DNA of 64,000 nt from Arthrobacter sp. C9C5 (GTDB lineage Bacteria > Actinomycetota > Actinomycetes > Actinomycetales > Micrococcaceae), in NCBI RefSeq assembly GCF_013359735.1, contig NZ_JABFMX010000008.1:102259-166258 (forward strand). Reading direction: 5' to 3'. Shown here piece after piece: positions 32,870 through 41,220 of this stretch. Position numbers and translations under genes: made by a program. Under the pieces are notes generated by a model. The model was not told the DNA's origin, searched no databases, and saw nothing but the letters and a program-made list of their open reading frames with translations. The first letter of the stretch is position 1; every line of letters begins with the position of its first letter.

Positions 32870-34483
32870 CCTTTGCTGTCCGGCAGTGCGGAGCCGTTTA
32901 AGTACCTCTACAGCGGGCTCGGGACGTCCGAAGTAGTAGCCCTGCCCGTAGAGGCAACCCATAGCCTGGAGTTGGGCGGCCTGCCCGGCCGTTTCGATGC
33001 CCTCCACGATCGCCTCGAGCTCGGCCGCTGAGATCAGCTGGAGGATGGCAGAAACGAATTTCTGCTGCCGGGGGTCGGACTCGAGGTCCTTGATGAGGGA
33101 GTGGTCCACCTTGACTGTGTCTGCGGGAAGAGTCCGGAGGTAGCTGATGGACGAGTACCCGGTGCCGAAGTCGTCAATCTGCAATCCCACACCCATTGCG
33201 CGGAGTGCTCTCAGCACCTGTTCCTCTCCCGCTCCGGGGGACATCAGGACGGTTTCGGTGATCTCCAGCACCAACCGGCCCGGTTCCACGTCGTTCGTGG
33301 CCAACGTGTCCCGGATGTCCTGCAACAGGTCGCCCCTGAGGAGCTCGGCGGCCGAGAGATTGATGTGCAGGCGGAAGTCGGTGAGACCGGGTGCCTCTCG
33401 TTTCCACCGACTCAGCTGAGAGATTCCTTCGTGCAGGATCCATCGCCCCAGCTCAAGGATGAGGCCGGTTTCTTCCGCAATGCCGATGAAGTTGTCCGGC
33501 ATGATGGTTCCGTGGACGGGGTGGTGCCACCGGACGAGGGCCTCTACGCCGGCGACTCTCCCGGAGGCGAGTTCAATGACCGGCTGGTAAAGAAGTGCCA
33601 GCTGTCCGTCGGAGGCCGCCGTGCGCAACTCGGCTGTTATCCGCGACCGCTCCCTGACGGCGTCGAGCATATCCGGGTGGAAGCGCTCGATTCTGTTCCG
33701 TCCTTGGGCTTTGGCCTGATACATGGCGATGTCGGCGTCGCGCATGAGTTCCTCTGAGCTATGTCCGGGGTTGCGAAGGCAGATCCCGATGCTGGCCGTG
33801 GTCCAGACCGTTTCGGATCCCACGTGCATGCACTCCTGCAGGGCTTCCCGCGCTCGGTGCGCTATGTGGACGACCTCCTCCTCGGTCGCCCCGGCGATGA
33901 GGACGGCAAATTCATCCCCGCCAAGACGCGCCACGGTGTCCGATGCCCGGACCACGGAGCGGAGACGGCTGGAGACCTCCACGAGTACGGCATCACCGGC
34001 GCTGTGTCCCATGGTGTCGTTAATGGCTTTGAAGGAATCCAGATCCAGCACCAGAACCGCCGCGGCGCTGCCGCCCTGTGCGCTGGCGCCAATCGCGTCC
34101 TGGATTCGCTCGCTGAGCAAGGTCCGATTGGCCAGGCCCGTCAAAGCATCGGTTTTCGCCATCTGCTCCAGCTCAACCTGGGTGCGCCGCAACATGGCGG
34201 TTCGGGCAGCCACCCGTTCTTCCAGGTCCGAATGGATATAGCCGAGCTCTTCGGCGAGGAGATTGACGCCGGTAATGACGGCATCGATCTCATCGCGTTG
34301 GTCCGAGGGTTCGATCCGCGCACTCAGCTCGCCGGCAGCAAGCCGGACAATGCCGTCGACCAGCAGCTGCAGGCGGCCGTCTGCAGCCCCCTCGGCCGGA
34401 GCCGCGCAGGGAAAAGTCTCAGGAACGTCGACAGTTGCGATGCGGTCTTGTCGTTGCCGCTCCCCACTTTCACCCGTCGGCAC
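32867..34483 (-). CDS. Cyclic-di-GMP enzyme with GGDEF and EAL domains
   Basis: This 538-residue cytosolic protein has no membrane segment. A HAMP-like helical piece (LVDGIVRLAAGELSARIEPSDQRDEIDAVITGVNLLAEELGYIHSDLEERVAARTAML) leads through a coiled coil into the GGDEF domain. The active motif RLGGDEF is intact, with an inhibitory RASD (RxxD) exactly five residues before it. The EAL domain follows, with EALVRW intact and DDFGTGYSS present. Both synthesis and breakdown of c-di-GMP are possible. GTG 34483 overlaps the STAS gene by 14 nt, so the two are translationally linked. Confidence 0.88.
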   Translation of the reverse strand: MPTGESGERQRQDRIATVDVPETFPCAAPAEGAADGRLQLLVDGIVRLAAGELSARIEPSDQRDEIDAVITGVNLLAEELGYIHSDLEERVAARTAMLRRTQVELEQMAKTDALTGLANRTLLSERIQDAIGASAQGGSAAAVLVLDLDSFKAINDTMGHSAGDAVLVEVSSRLRSVVRASDTVARLGGDEFAVLIAGATEEEVVHIAHRAREALQECMHVGSETVWTTASIGICLRNPGHSSEELMRDADIAMYQAKAQGRNRIERFHPDMLDAVRERSRITAELRTAASDGQLALLYQPVIELASGRVAGVEALVRWHHPVHGTIMPDNFIGIAEETGLILELGRWILHEGISQLSRWKREAPGLTDFRLHINLSAAELLRGDLLQDIRDTLATNDVEPGRLVLEITETVLMSPGAGEEQVLRALRAMGVGLQIDDFGTGYSSISYLRTLPADTVKVDHSLIKDLESDPRQQKFVSAILQLISAAELEAIVEGIETAGQAAQLQAMGCLYGQGYYFGRPEPAVEVLKRLRTAGQQR

Positions 34484-34850
34484 TGAGCCATTCCATGGCG
34501 TCGGTGCGGGACGTGAAAAACCGCGTTGGGCAAGGCGGTATGTGCACGCCCAGGAAGAAGTTCGCCAAGACCCGGTCCACGGGCGAACGTCCCAGCAGGG
34601 CGATGCGGGAGGCGCTGCACGGTATGGACCAGATACTTCTGGCTTCACGGCTGACGGAAGCCACCGCCGCCATGTCGACAAGCATCGGATGCGGGACGCC
34701 CTGGCAGACCTCGTTCACTTTCGACATTGCCGCCCGGGCATCCGCGACCTCAATGCTGATCCCCGGTAGCCACTGCAGGTGGATGTAGCCGTCAGCGAGA
34801 AGTTTGACGCTCCCCTTTCCACCGTCGACAGAATCCGGTGCCACGACCAT
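34470..34850 (-). CDS. STAS/SpoIIAA-like small protein (DUF7793 type)
   Basis: This 126-residue protein has a STAS-like pattern. The strand GYIHLQWLPGISIEVADARAAMSKVNEVCQG is followed by PMLVDMAAVASVSREARSIW (the switch segment with Ser), then ASRIALLGRSPVDRVLANFFLG. The ATG has AGGAGGAGAC directly upstream, far better than the longer frame from 34922. Such proteins often pair with signalling enzymes. The 14-nt overlap with the GGDEF-EAL gene suggests it is that enzyme's partner or input subunit. Confidence 0.72.
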   Translation of the reverse strand: MVVAPDSVDGGKGSVKLLADGYIHLQWLPGISIEVADARAAMSKVNEVCQGVPHPMLVDMAAVASVSREARSIWSIPCSASRIALLGRSPVDRVLANFFLGVHIPPCPTRFFTSRTDAMEWLSADG

Positions 34851-34964
34851 GTCTCCTCCTGAATGGGCAGCCGAGAGATTCAGCAACACCTCAAAGGTAC
34901 CGTTGGTTCCGCTGGTGTCCATGAAAAACCCGCCGCCGGGCGTGAAGAATGCGCTGACGGAGCC

Positions 34965-36026
34965 CTAGAGCCGCGGAATCAGGGATTCTTTGACGACGTT
35001 CCCGCCGTCGGCCACAAAGTAGCAGTCCACCCGCCGGTCGCCATTGCCCCAGCTGGAGGAGCTGGGGTAGGCGAGCTTGTAGCTGAAGTCGTAGTTGCCG
35101 GACTTGTCCGTGAGCGGTGCCGCCTTGCAGGTATCGAGCGCCTTTTGCTTCAGCGGATCGCGGCCGGGGTAGGCGGCGTCGACCGCGTAGTGATCGACCG
35201 CCACCAGCTGTGCCGAGTGCCCCGTGTTGCAGGCCACCACCGTGGACGTGGCCGCATTCGCGTCGAAGTCCTTGAAACAGTCGCCCAGCTGGAAGTCCAT
35301 CGGGTTCACGCCCTCCAGCGGCAGCGGGCCGCGGGCCGCGGGGGAGGAGGCGCCGGCAGGAGCGGAAGAGCCGCCGGCTGCCGGCTGCTGCGCGCCGGAG
35401 CCCATGGAGGACAGCCACGAGATCAGCACCCCGAGGACGACGACGGCGGCCAGGGCGGCGCCGACCTTCGCTAGGCCCAGCCGTTGGGCGGCGGCCCAGA
35501 GGGTTCGGCCCACCCGTCGGGCGCTCGTGCCCAGCCTGCCGCCCAGCTGCCGGGCGCGGGGTCCCAGGTCTGAGGCCCTGAGTTGCGCCGCCTGGGCGGA
35601 GAGCATCTTGCCCAGTTGGGAGGCGCCGGAGGCGGTCTTCCGGTTCCCGGTCTTTGGCTTCGGGGCCTCGACGCCGGCGCGTCCGCCGCCTGCGGCCGGC
35701 GGCGTGGCCCGGGTTTCGGACCGGGCGGCGGCCCGCCTGGAGGACGGCACCGCCGGCGCAGCGGTGTCCGGGGCCGCGGGCGCCGGGGCAGCGGTGTCCG
35801 GCGCCGTGCTGCTTAGGGGAGTGCTGCTTGAGGCGGTGCTGCGCGGGACGAACGGGACGGCGGACGTCGGCGGCGCGGAAGGCCGGGGCGGGATACGGAC
35901 GGGAGAGGGCGTGCGTGCCGGCGGTGCCGGGAGCGGCCGCTCTCCGGCATTGTCCGCAGGGGGAACGTCAGAAATTCCGGCATCGCCGCGCCTGGCGTTC
36001 TCGTCGCTCACAGGCTTTTCGGTCAC
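34965..36026 (-). CDS. Membrane protein with septum-formation domain
   Basis: This 353-residue protein has three parts. Residues 1-190 are cytoplasmic, very rich in Pro, Ala, Ser and Thr, ending in basic helices. One membrane helix follows (VGAALAAVVVLGVLISWL). The outer domain of about 110 residues begins FQLGDCFKDFDANAATSTVVACNTGHSAQLVAVDHY, the Septum_form family, with Cys pairs likely to form disulfides. Mycobacterial relatives act at the division septum. GTG 36026 is chosen because GAGGTGA lies 8 nt upstream. An ATG at 36101, 6 nt after a TAGAGT box, is the alternative start. Confidence 0.75.
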   Translation of the reverse strand: MTEKPVSDENARRGDAGISDVPPADNAGERPLPAPPARTPSPVRIPPRPSAPPTSAVPFVPRSTASSSTPLSSTAPDTAAPAPAAPDTAAPAVPSSRRAAARSETRATPPAAGGGRAGVEAPKPKTGNRKTASGASQLGKMLSAQAAQLRASDLGPRARQLGGRLGTSARRVGRTLWAAAQRLGLAKVGAALAAVVVLGVLISWLSSMGSGAQQPAAGGSSAPAGASSPAARGPLPLEGVNPMDFQLGDCFKDFDANAATSTVVACNTGHSAQLVAVDHYAVDAAYPGRDPLKQKALDTCKAAPLTDKSGNYDFSYKLAYPSSSSWGNGDRRVDCYFVADGGNVVKESLIPRL

Positions 36027-36354
36027 TCGGGAATTCACCTCTTCCGTGCGTCTTTGCCGGGGCTGGATGCCCGGCTCCGGGCCGCGTTTCCGGGAGCCCA
36101 TCAAGAGACTCTATCGAAGAAGGCTGCCGGGCCGCATGCGCCCGGCGCATACGGCAATGCGCCGGGCCCGGTGGCAGGCGTAAGCCGTGAGCGTGCGAGG
36201 GGACCGGCAACACTGCCCACAGCTGCCCGGCCGGCGAGCAGTCCCAGCCGAAAGCATGTAATCTAGGTGTACGACAAATTGACCAAACATTCCGGGGCCT
36301 CACCGAACGCCAATGGTGACCACCTCCGGTCCGAGTACAAAAGGGGGTCACGCC
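36027..36354. other. Divergent promoter region between the septum-domain gene and DUF3073
   Basis: This 328-nt stretch holds no convincing gene. On the minus side, TAGAGT lies 6 nt before the in-frame ATG at 36101. On the plus side, TAATCT (36259-36264) is a -10 candidate for the DUF3073 gene. An inverted GCGCC/GGCGC-rich segment (36135-36175) may fold. Confidence 0.4.
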
Positions 36355-36588
36355 ATGGGGCGCGGCCGTCAAAAGGCAAAAGCTACCAAGCAGGCTCGGG
36401 ATATTAAGTACTATTCCCCGAACACTGACTACTCTGCGCTTCAGCGTGAGCTCAAGAGCTCAGAGGGTCGTGCGCCGAGTCGCTTCTCGAGTGAGCCCGT
36501 TGAGCCGGATTATTCGGCTTATGTGGATAAGTACGCGGACGATGTGGAAGAGGACGACGACGAGGTAGATTCCCGTCGGATAGGTTAG
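36355..36588 (+). CDS. DUF3073 protein
   Basis: This 77-residue protein begins MGRGRQKAKATKQARDIKYYSPNTDYSALQRELKS, the DUF3073 signature, and ends in an acidic tail (YADDVEEDDDEVDSRR). DUF3073 proteins are conserved in actinobacteria, often near purine genes as here, but have no known role. GGGGG precedes the ATG. The upstream in-frame ATG at 36313 is less likely, since homologues start with MGRGR. Confidence 0.9.
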   Translation: MGRGRQKAKATKQARDIKYYSPNTDYSALQRELKSSEGRAPSRFSSEPVEPDYSAYVDKYADDVEEDDDEVDSRRIG

Positions 36589-36895
36589 TCGACACTTCTT
36601 CCGGTAATCCCTTGCCAAGCGAGGGCACCGACCAAGTTTTACAGGCCCGCCGGCCACGCCCTCTTCGGGGCGTGCCCGGCGGGTTTTTTGCGTCCGGCAA
36701 TCACACGACCCTGCCGCCCCGCCCCCGGCCCGCCCGCCATTTCGACGGTTCCGCGCCCACTCGACGTATGCGCAGGGTGCCGTCGAATCGGCGCTCGGGA
36801 ATCGGCGCGTGCGCACCGGGGCCGGTTGCTGGGTGCCGCGCCCCGGGCTAGTTTGGACTTGCCGGACTGTCCGGCATTCTCTGGGAAGGACTTCC
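36589..36895 (+). other. Gap holding the DUF3073 terminator and the VOC gene promoter
   Basis: These 307 nt contain a T-tailed hairpin (36645-36689) and, towards the right end, a -10-like TAGTTT (36849-36854). Nothing else was recognised. Confidence 0.5.
36645..36689 (+). terminator. Rho-independent terminator after DUF3073
   Basis: A long GC-rich stem (CCCGCCGG with CCCGGCGGG outer, CACGCCC/GGGGCGTG inner, TCTTC loop) runs straight into TTTTTT. It is the clearest intrinsic terminator in the window. Confidence 0.88.
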
Positions 36896-37672
36896 ATGGC
36901 GATTCGTTCGGGGTTTGCCGAAGGCGAGGTCTGCTGGGCCGACCTCCAGACTTCCGATGTGGCTGCGGCCAAGGAGTTTTACGCGGCCATCTTCGGCTGG
37001 CGGTACGAGGATAAGCCCACCCCGGACGGCCGCAGCTTCGCCCAGGCGTTCCTGGGGCAGGAACTGGTGACCGTCATCGCGCCGCAGAACCCGCAGCAGC
37101 AGCAGGCGGCGGCCCCGGGGCAGTGGAATGTCTACTTCGCCGTGGACGACGCCGCCGGGCTCGCCGCCGAATTGCCCCACACCGGCGGAACGCTGGAATT
37201 CGGCCCCGAGTCCGTGGCCGGAACCGGCGTGATGGTCTTCTTCGCCCCGCCCGGCGGAGGGACTACCGGCGCATGGCAGGCTGGCACGCACTTTGGCGCG
37301 GCACGGAGCGAGGAAGCGGGCACCTTGGCCTGGGTCGAGTTGCTCACGCCCGAGCCGCAGTCCGCCGTCGGGTTCTTTCAGCAACTCTTCCGCCACGAGG
37401 TGACCGAGTACCCGCAGGACGACGGCGGAACGTACACCACCCTGATGGTGGACGGCACAGAGGTGGCCGGGATCGCCACGGTGCCCGCGGCTGAGCGCAA
37501 CCTTGAGCCGGGTTGGCAGGTGTATTTCGGGGTTCCAAGCGTCGCCCAAGCCGTAGCGACGGCGCGCGCTGCGGGCGGCGTCGTCCTCGTTGAACCGGAG
37601 GACGAGGAGGCTGGCGCCATTGCGACGCTCCGGGACCCGCAGGGAGGCGTGTTCAGCGTGCTGGAGGTTTAA
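36896..37672 (+). CDS. Two-domain VOC (glyoxalase/bleomycin resistance) family protein
   Basis: This 258-residue protein has two vicinal-oxygen-chelate repeats. The first is GEVCWADLQTSDVAAAKEFYAAIFGWRYEDKP...TVIAPQ and the second GTLAWVELLTPEPQSAVGFFQQLFRHEVTEYP...VFSVLEV. Similar actinobacterial proteins are annotated as hydroxylases or glyoxalase-like, and the substrate is unknown. Several usual metal ligands are replaced, so catalysis is uncertain. GGGAAGG precedes the ATG. Confidence 0.87.
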   Translation: MAIRSGFAEGEVCWADLQTSDVAAAKEFYAAIFGWRYEDKPTPDGRSFAQAFLGQELVTVIAPQNPQQQQAAAPGQWNVYFAVDDAAGLAAELPHTGGTLEFGPESVAGTGVMVFFAPPGGGTTGAWQAGTHFGAARSEEAGTLAWVELLTPEPQSAVGFFQQLFRHEVTEYPQDDGGTYTTLMVDGTEVAGIATVPAAERNLEPGWQVYFGVPSVAQAVATARAAGGVVLVEPEDEEAGAIATLRDPQGGVFSVLEV

Positions 37673-37677
37673 ACCGA

Positions 37678-37727
37678 TCGAGTGCTCCTCCCCACCGGCG
37701 AGGGTGCCGGCGGGGTGGAGCACTCGA
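37678..37727. terminator. Convergent terminator between the VOC gene and purM
   Basis: TCGAGTGCTCC pairs perfectly with GGAGCACTCGA, and an inner CCCCACCGGC/GCCGGCGGGG stem adds stability. Further AAACC/GGGTTT flanks extend it in both directions. Confidence 0.82.
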
Positions 37728-37734
37728 TGAGGGT

Positions 37735-38904
37735 TTAAGCGTAGGCGTTGACCATCCGGACGGCGCCGCCGTCGACGCCCTTGGCGCCCTGGACGTAGTC
37801 CGGGCCGGTCTTGACCACTGAGTCGGAGTTTTCCCCGACGGTGCCCATGATCCACGAGGGCAGGCCGCGGGCGTTGAGGTGGTTCACCGCGGCGTCGGCG
37901 GCCTCCGGGGACACGATCGCCACCATGCCCACGCCCACGTTGAGGGTGCGCTCGAGGTCGGCCAGCGGGACGTTGCCCAGCTGGGAGACCAGCTTGAAGA
38001 TGGCAGGCAGTTCCCAGGTGGAGCGGTCGACGGTGGCCAGCAGGCCCTGCGGCAGGACACGGGCCAGGTTGGCGGCCAGTCCGCCGCCGGTGACGTGGCT
38101 GAAGCCGTGGACGGCGCGGCCGGCAGCGGAGCCGTCCACCGGGAAGGTGCGGGCCAGGTCCAGGCAGTCGGCGGCGTACACGCGGGTGGGCTCCAGGAGC
38201 TCCTCGCCCAAGGTGCGCTCGAATTCGGAGACGTGCCGGTCCAGGGCCCAGCCGGCGTGGTTGACGACGCGGCGGACCAAGGAGTAGCCGTTGGAGTGCA
38301 GGCCGGACGAGGCCATGCCGATCACCACGTCGCCGGCGCGGACGCGCTCCGGACCCAGCAGCGACTCGGCCTCGACCACGCCGGTGGCGGCGCCGGCGAC
38401 GTCGTACTCGTGCTCACCCAGCAGGCCCGGGTGCTCGGCGGTCTCGCCGCCCACCAGTGCGGTGCCGGCGACCGAGCAGGCGGCTGCGATGCCGCGGACG
38501 ATGTCGGCGATTCGCTCCGGGACCACCTTGCCGCAGGCGATGTAGTCGGTCATGTAGAGCGGCTCGGCGCCCACCACCACGATGTCGTCCACCACCATGC
38601 CCACCAGGTCGAAACCGATGGTGTCGTGGATGTCCATGGCCTGGGCGATGGCCACCTTGGTGCCGACGCCGTCGGTGGAGGTGGCCAGCAACGGCCGCTT
38701 GTAGGTGAGCAGCTTCGAAACGTCGTAGAGTCCGGCAAAGCCGCCGACGCCGCCGATCACCGAGGAGTTGTGGGTCGCCTTGACGGCGTCCTTCATGAGT
38801 TCGACGGCGCGGTCGCCCGCTTCGACGTCGACGCCGGCGGAGGCGTAGGTAATGCCGGTGTTCCGGGCGTCGTTCATGTCAGCGGCCGGGGAGGCGGAAG
38901 TCAT
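37735..38904 (-). CDS. purM: Phosphoribosylformylglycinamidine cyclo-ligase (AIR synthetase)
   Basis: This 389-residue enzyme makes aminoimidazole ribotide in purine synthesis using ATP. It contains ITYASAGVDVEAGDRAVELMK, GGFAGLYDVSKLLTYKRPLLATSTDGVGTKVAIA, DDIVVVGAEPLYMTDYIACG and GGGLAANLARVLPQG, all PurM marks. It is about 30 residues longer than the bacterial norm, at the two ends. The start overlaps the purF stop by 4 nt, so the pair is translated together. Confidence 0.95.
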   Translation of the reverse strand: MTSASPAADMNDARNTGITYASAGVDVEAGDRAVELMKDAVKATHNSSVIGGVGGFAGLYDVSKLLTYKRPLLATSTDGVGTKVAIAQAMDIHDTIGFDLVGMVVDDIVVVGAEPLYMTDYIACGKVVPERIADIVRGIAAACSVAGTALVGGETAEHPGLLGEHEYDVAGAATGVVEAESLLGPERVRAGDVVIGMASSGLHSNGYSLVRRVVNHAGWALDRHVSEFERTLGEELLEPTRVYAADCLDLARTFPVDGSAAGRAVHGFSHVTGGGLAANLARVLPQGLLATVDRSTWELPAIFKLVSQLGNVPLADLERTLNVGVGMVAIVSPEAADAAVNHLNARGLPSWIMGTVGENSDSVVKTGPDYVQGAKGVDGGAVRMVNAYA

Positions 38905-40619
38905 ACTGGCTCTTTCTTGTCGGCATCATGCTTGTCGGCGGGTACGCGGTCGGCGTCGGTGAGCAGTTCTTCGAATTCGGCGTCGGGCCCCGGATCGCAA
39001 CCCGTGGCGCCGGCCTTTTCGGCCGGATCCTCGTTGGCCGGAATGGCGGCGTCGGACGCGGCGTTGGCGGCGGCGTCGGCCTCGGGGGTCCCTGCGGCCG
39101 GGCTCCCGGCGGCGGGGCGCGGCGTGCCGGGCAGGCCGACAAGCTGTCCGACAGAGTCGGGGCGTTCCAGCAGGTTCTTGCCGAGATTGTCGGCGCCGGG
39201 CAGCTCGATCGGGTACTGGCCGGTGAAGCAGGCCGTGCACAGGCGTTCGCGCGGCTGCCGGGTGGCGCCGATCATGCCGTCCTCGGAGATGTACGCGAGC
39301 GAGTCCGCGCCGATGGCCTGGGAGATCTCTTCGATCGTCGCGCCGTTGGCGATCAGCTCCGCACGGGAGGCGAAGTCGATGCCGTAGAAGCAGGGCCACT
39401 TCACCGGCGGGGAGGAGATCTTCACGTGCACGGCGGCGGCGCCGGCTTCGCGCAGCATCCGTACGATGGCGCGCTGGGTGTTGCCCCGGACGATCGAGTC
39501 ATCCACCACCACCACGCGTTTGCCGCGGATTACGGACTCCAGGGCGTTGAGCTTGAGCCGGATGCCGAGCTGGCGCAGCGTCTGCGAGGGCTGGATGAAG
39601 GTGCGGCCCACATAGGCGTTCTTGACGAAGCCGTGCGCGAACGGGATGCCGGATTCCTCGGCGTAGCCGACGGCGGCCGGGGTGCCCGATTCCGGCACGG
39701 GGATGACGATGTCCGCTTCCTGGGTGTTCTCGCGGGCCAGCTGGCGGCCCATCTCCACGCGGGACTCGTAGACGGAGCGGCCTGCGATCGCGGCGTCCGG
39801 GCGGGCGAGGTACACGTACTCGAAGACGCAGCCGGCCGGCGTCGGCTCGGCGAAGCGCTGGGAGCGTACGCCCTGTTCGTCGATGGCGATGAATTCGCCG
39901 GGTTCGATCTCGCGGATGAAGCTTGCGCCGACGGTGGCGAGGGCGGACTGTTCGGAGGCCACCACCCAGCCGCGCTCCAGCCGGCCCAGGACCAGCGGGC
40001 GGATGCCGTAGGTGTCGCGGGCGGCGTAGAGGGTGCCTTCATCCATGAAGACGAAGCAGAAACCGCCCTTGATCTTGGGCAGCAGTTCCAGGGCGGTCTG
40101 TTCGAGGGACTTGCCCTCCTCGCCCTCCAGCAGGGCCGTGACCAGGGCGGTGTCCGACGTGTTGCCCTGCTTCATTTCGCCGGTGAGCTGGCCGCCGTTG
40201 CGGTCCATGATCATGGCTTTGAGCTCGGCGGTGTTGGTGAGGTTGCCGTTGTGCGCCAGGGCGACGGTGCCGGTGGCGGTGGCCCCGAGGGTGGGCTGGG
40301 CGTTGGCCCAGTGGCTCGCCCCGGTGGTGGAGTAGCGGCAGTGGCCGACGGCCAGGTGCCCGGTCAGGGTGTTCAGCGTGGTCTCGTCGAAGACCTGGGA
40401 TACGAGGCCCATGTCCTTGTAGACGTTGATGCGCTTGCCGTCGCTGGTGGCAATACCAGCCGACTCCTGACCGCGGTGCTGCAGCGCGTACAGCCCGTAA
40501 TAGGTGAGTTTTGCTACCTCTTCGCCGGGAGCCCAGACCCCGAAGACGCCACATGCGTCCTGCGGGCCTTTTTCGCCAGAGAGAAGGTCATGAGAAAGTT
40601 TTCCATCGCCGCGTGCCAC
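38901..40619 (-). CDS. purF: Amidophosphoribosyltransferase
   Basis: This 572-residue enzyme performs the first committed step of purine synthesis. A propeptide of ~22 residues ends before the catalytic Cys in QDACGVFGVWAPGEEVAKLTYYGLYALQHRGQESAGIA. The PRPP motif VVVVDDSIVRGNTQ and the four Fe-S type cysteines (such as CFYGIDF and ERLCTACFTGQYP) mark the B. subtilis type. The last 80 residues are a disordered Ala/Pro/Asp-rich tail, not needed for activity. The GTG start is 6 nt after a GATAAT box, so it is probably leaderless. Confidence 0.95.
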   Translation of the reverse strand: MARGDGKLSHDLLSGEKGPQDACGVFGVWAPGEEVAKLTYYGLYALQHRGQESAGIATSDGKRINVYKDMGLVSQVFDETTLNTLTGHLAVGHCRYSTTGASHWANAQPTLGATATGTVALAHNGNLTNTAELKAMIMDRNGGQLTGEMKQGNTSDTALVTALLEGEEGKSLEQTALELLPKIKGGFCFVFMDEGTLYAARDTYGIRPLVLGRLERGWVVASEQSALATVGASFIREIEPGEFIAIDEQGVRSQRFAEPTPAGCVFEYVYLARPDAAIAGRSVYESRVEMGRQLARENTQEADIVIPVPESGTPAAVGYAEESGIPFAHGFVKNAYVGRTFIQPSQTLRQLGIRLKLNALESVIRGKRVVVVDDSIVRGNTQRAIVRMLREAGAAAVHVKISSPPVKWPCFYGIDFASRAELIANGATIEEISQAIGADSLAYISEDGMIGATRQPRERLCTACFTGQYPIELPGADNLGKNLLERPDSVGQLVGLPGTPRPAAGSPAAGTPEADAAANAASDAAIPANEDPAEKAGATGCDPGPDAEFEELLTDADRVPADKHDADKKEPV

Positions 40620-40625
40620 TGGTCG

Positions 40626-40631
40626 ATTATC
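40626..40631 (-). promoter_or_regulatory. -10 box of the purF-purM operon (leaderless)
   Basis: GATAAT ends 6 nt before the GTG start of purF. Confidence 0.45.
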
Positions 40632-40697
40632 TCACGTTGTGCGCTAGGACTTTTCCGGGGGCCGGTTTATGACCTGCCGGCCTGACGGCCTGACCGC

Positions 40698-41024
40698 TTA
40701 GGCGCGGTCCTCGCCGTCGGTGTCAGGCACCGAGTCCGGGACGGACTCGACGACGGCGCGCTCGGCGCGGCGGACGCTCAGCCGGTCCAGCACCAGTGCG
40801 ACGGCGGCACCGAGGATGGCACCGCCGGCGATGCAGAAGGTCAGGAAGAAGCCGAAGACGGAGTTGGCATCATAGCCCTCGTCGCCGGGCAGGCCGTAGG
40901 CGATGACGGCCGCCACCACGACGCCCAGCAGCCCGCCCAGGATCAGGAACGGGACGTACTTCGGAGCGCGGCGGACGGTGACGGAGCGGCGTTCGGGCGC
41001 AACGGGGGTGTCTTCAGGAGCCAT
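40698..41024 (-). CDS. Small two-helix membrane protein, unknown function
   Basis: This 108-residue protein has a basic N-terminus (RRSVTVRRAPKYVP) and two membrane helices (FLILGGLLGVVVAAVIAYGL and FFLTFCIAGGAILGAAVALVL), followed by an acidic tail. No family is recognised with certainty. It sits 78 nt upstream of purF on the same strand but has its own leaderless promoter (41032-41037). Proteins of this kind are found beside purF in related genomes as far as I recall. The role is unknown. Confidence 0.7.
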   Translation of the reverse strand: MAPEDTPVAPERRSVTVRRAPKYVPFLILGGLLGVVVAAVIAYGLPGDEGYDANSVFGFFLTFCIAGGAILGAAVALVLDRLSVRRAERAVVESVPDSVPDTDGEDRA

Positions 41025-41031
41025 GCCGTTA

Positions 41032-41037
41032 AGCCTA
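41032..41037 (-). promoter_or_regulatory. -10 box of a leaderless promoter (two-helix protein)
   Basis: TAGGCT ends 7 nt before the ATG at 41024. Confidence 0.5.
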
Positions 41038-41071
41038 CTGCCCCCGCGGGCGCTGCTTTTTCGCCGGCGTT

Positions 41072-41135
41072 TTCGCGCCGGTTCCGGACCGCCGCTACGC
41101 GGATCCGCGGCGCGTTTGTCCGGATCCGTGGCGGA
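41072..41135. repeat. TCCGGAACCGGCGCG dispersed palindromic repeat, copy 1
   Basis: Here the repeat is read on the minus strand (CGCGCCGGTTCCGGA). It is followed by a GC-rich inverted segment (GGATCCGCGGCG, then GTCCGGATCC). It lies in the gap before a methyltransferase gene. Confidence 0.5.
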
Positions 41136-41220
41136 ACTCCGGGACCCTAGCGGGAACCCGGGCGGCGGGGCACACTAAGGGGTGGGGGAGGGTGCGGTCC
41201 GGACTTTTTAAGGACGCACC

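Noticed and set aside
38928..40685. 585-codon plus-strand frame over purF
   Set aside because: It is antisense to an unmistakable purF gene with Gly/Val-rich translation, a shadow of codon bias.
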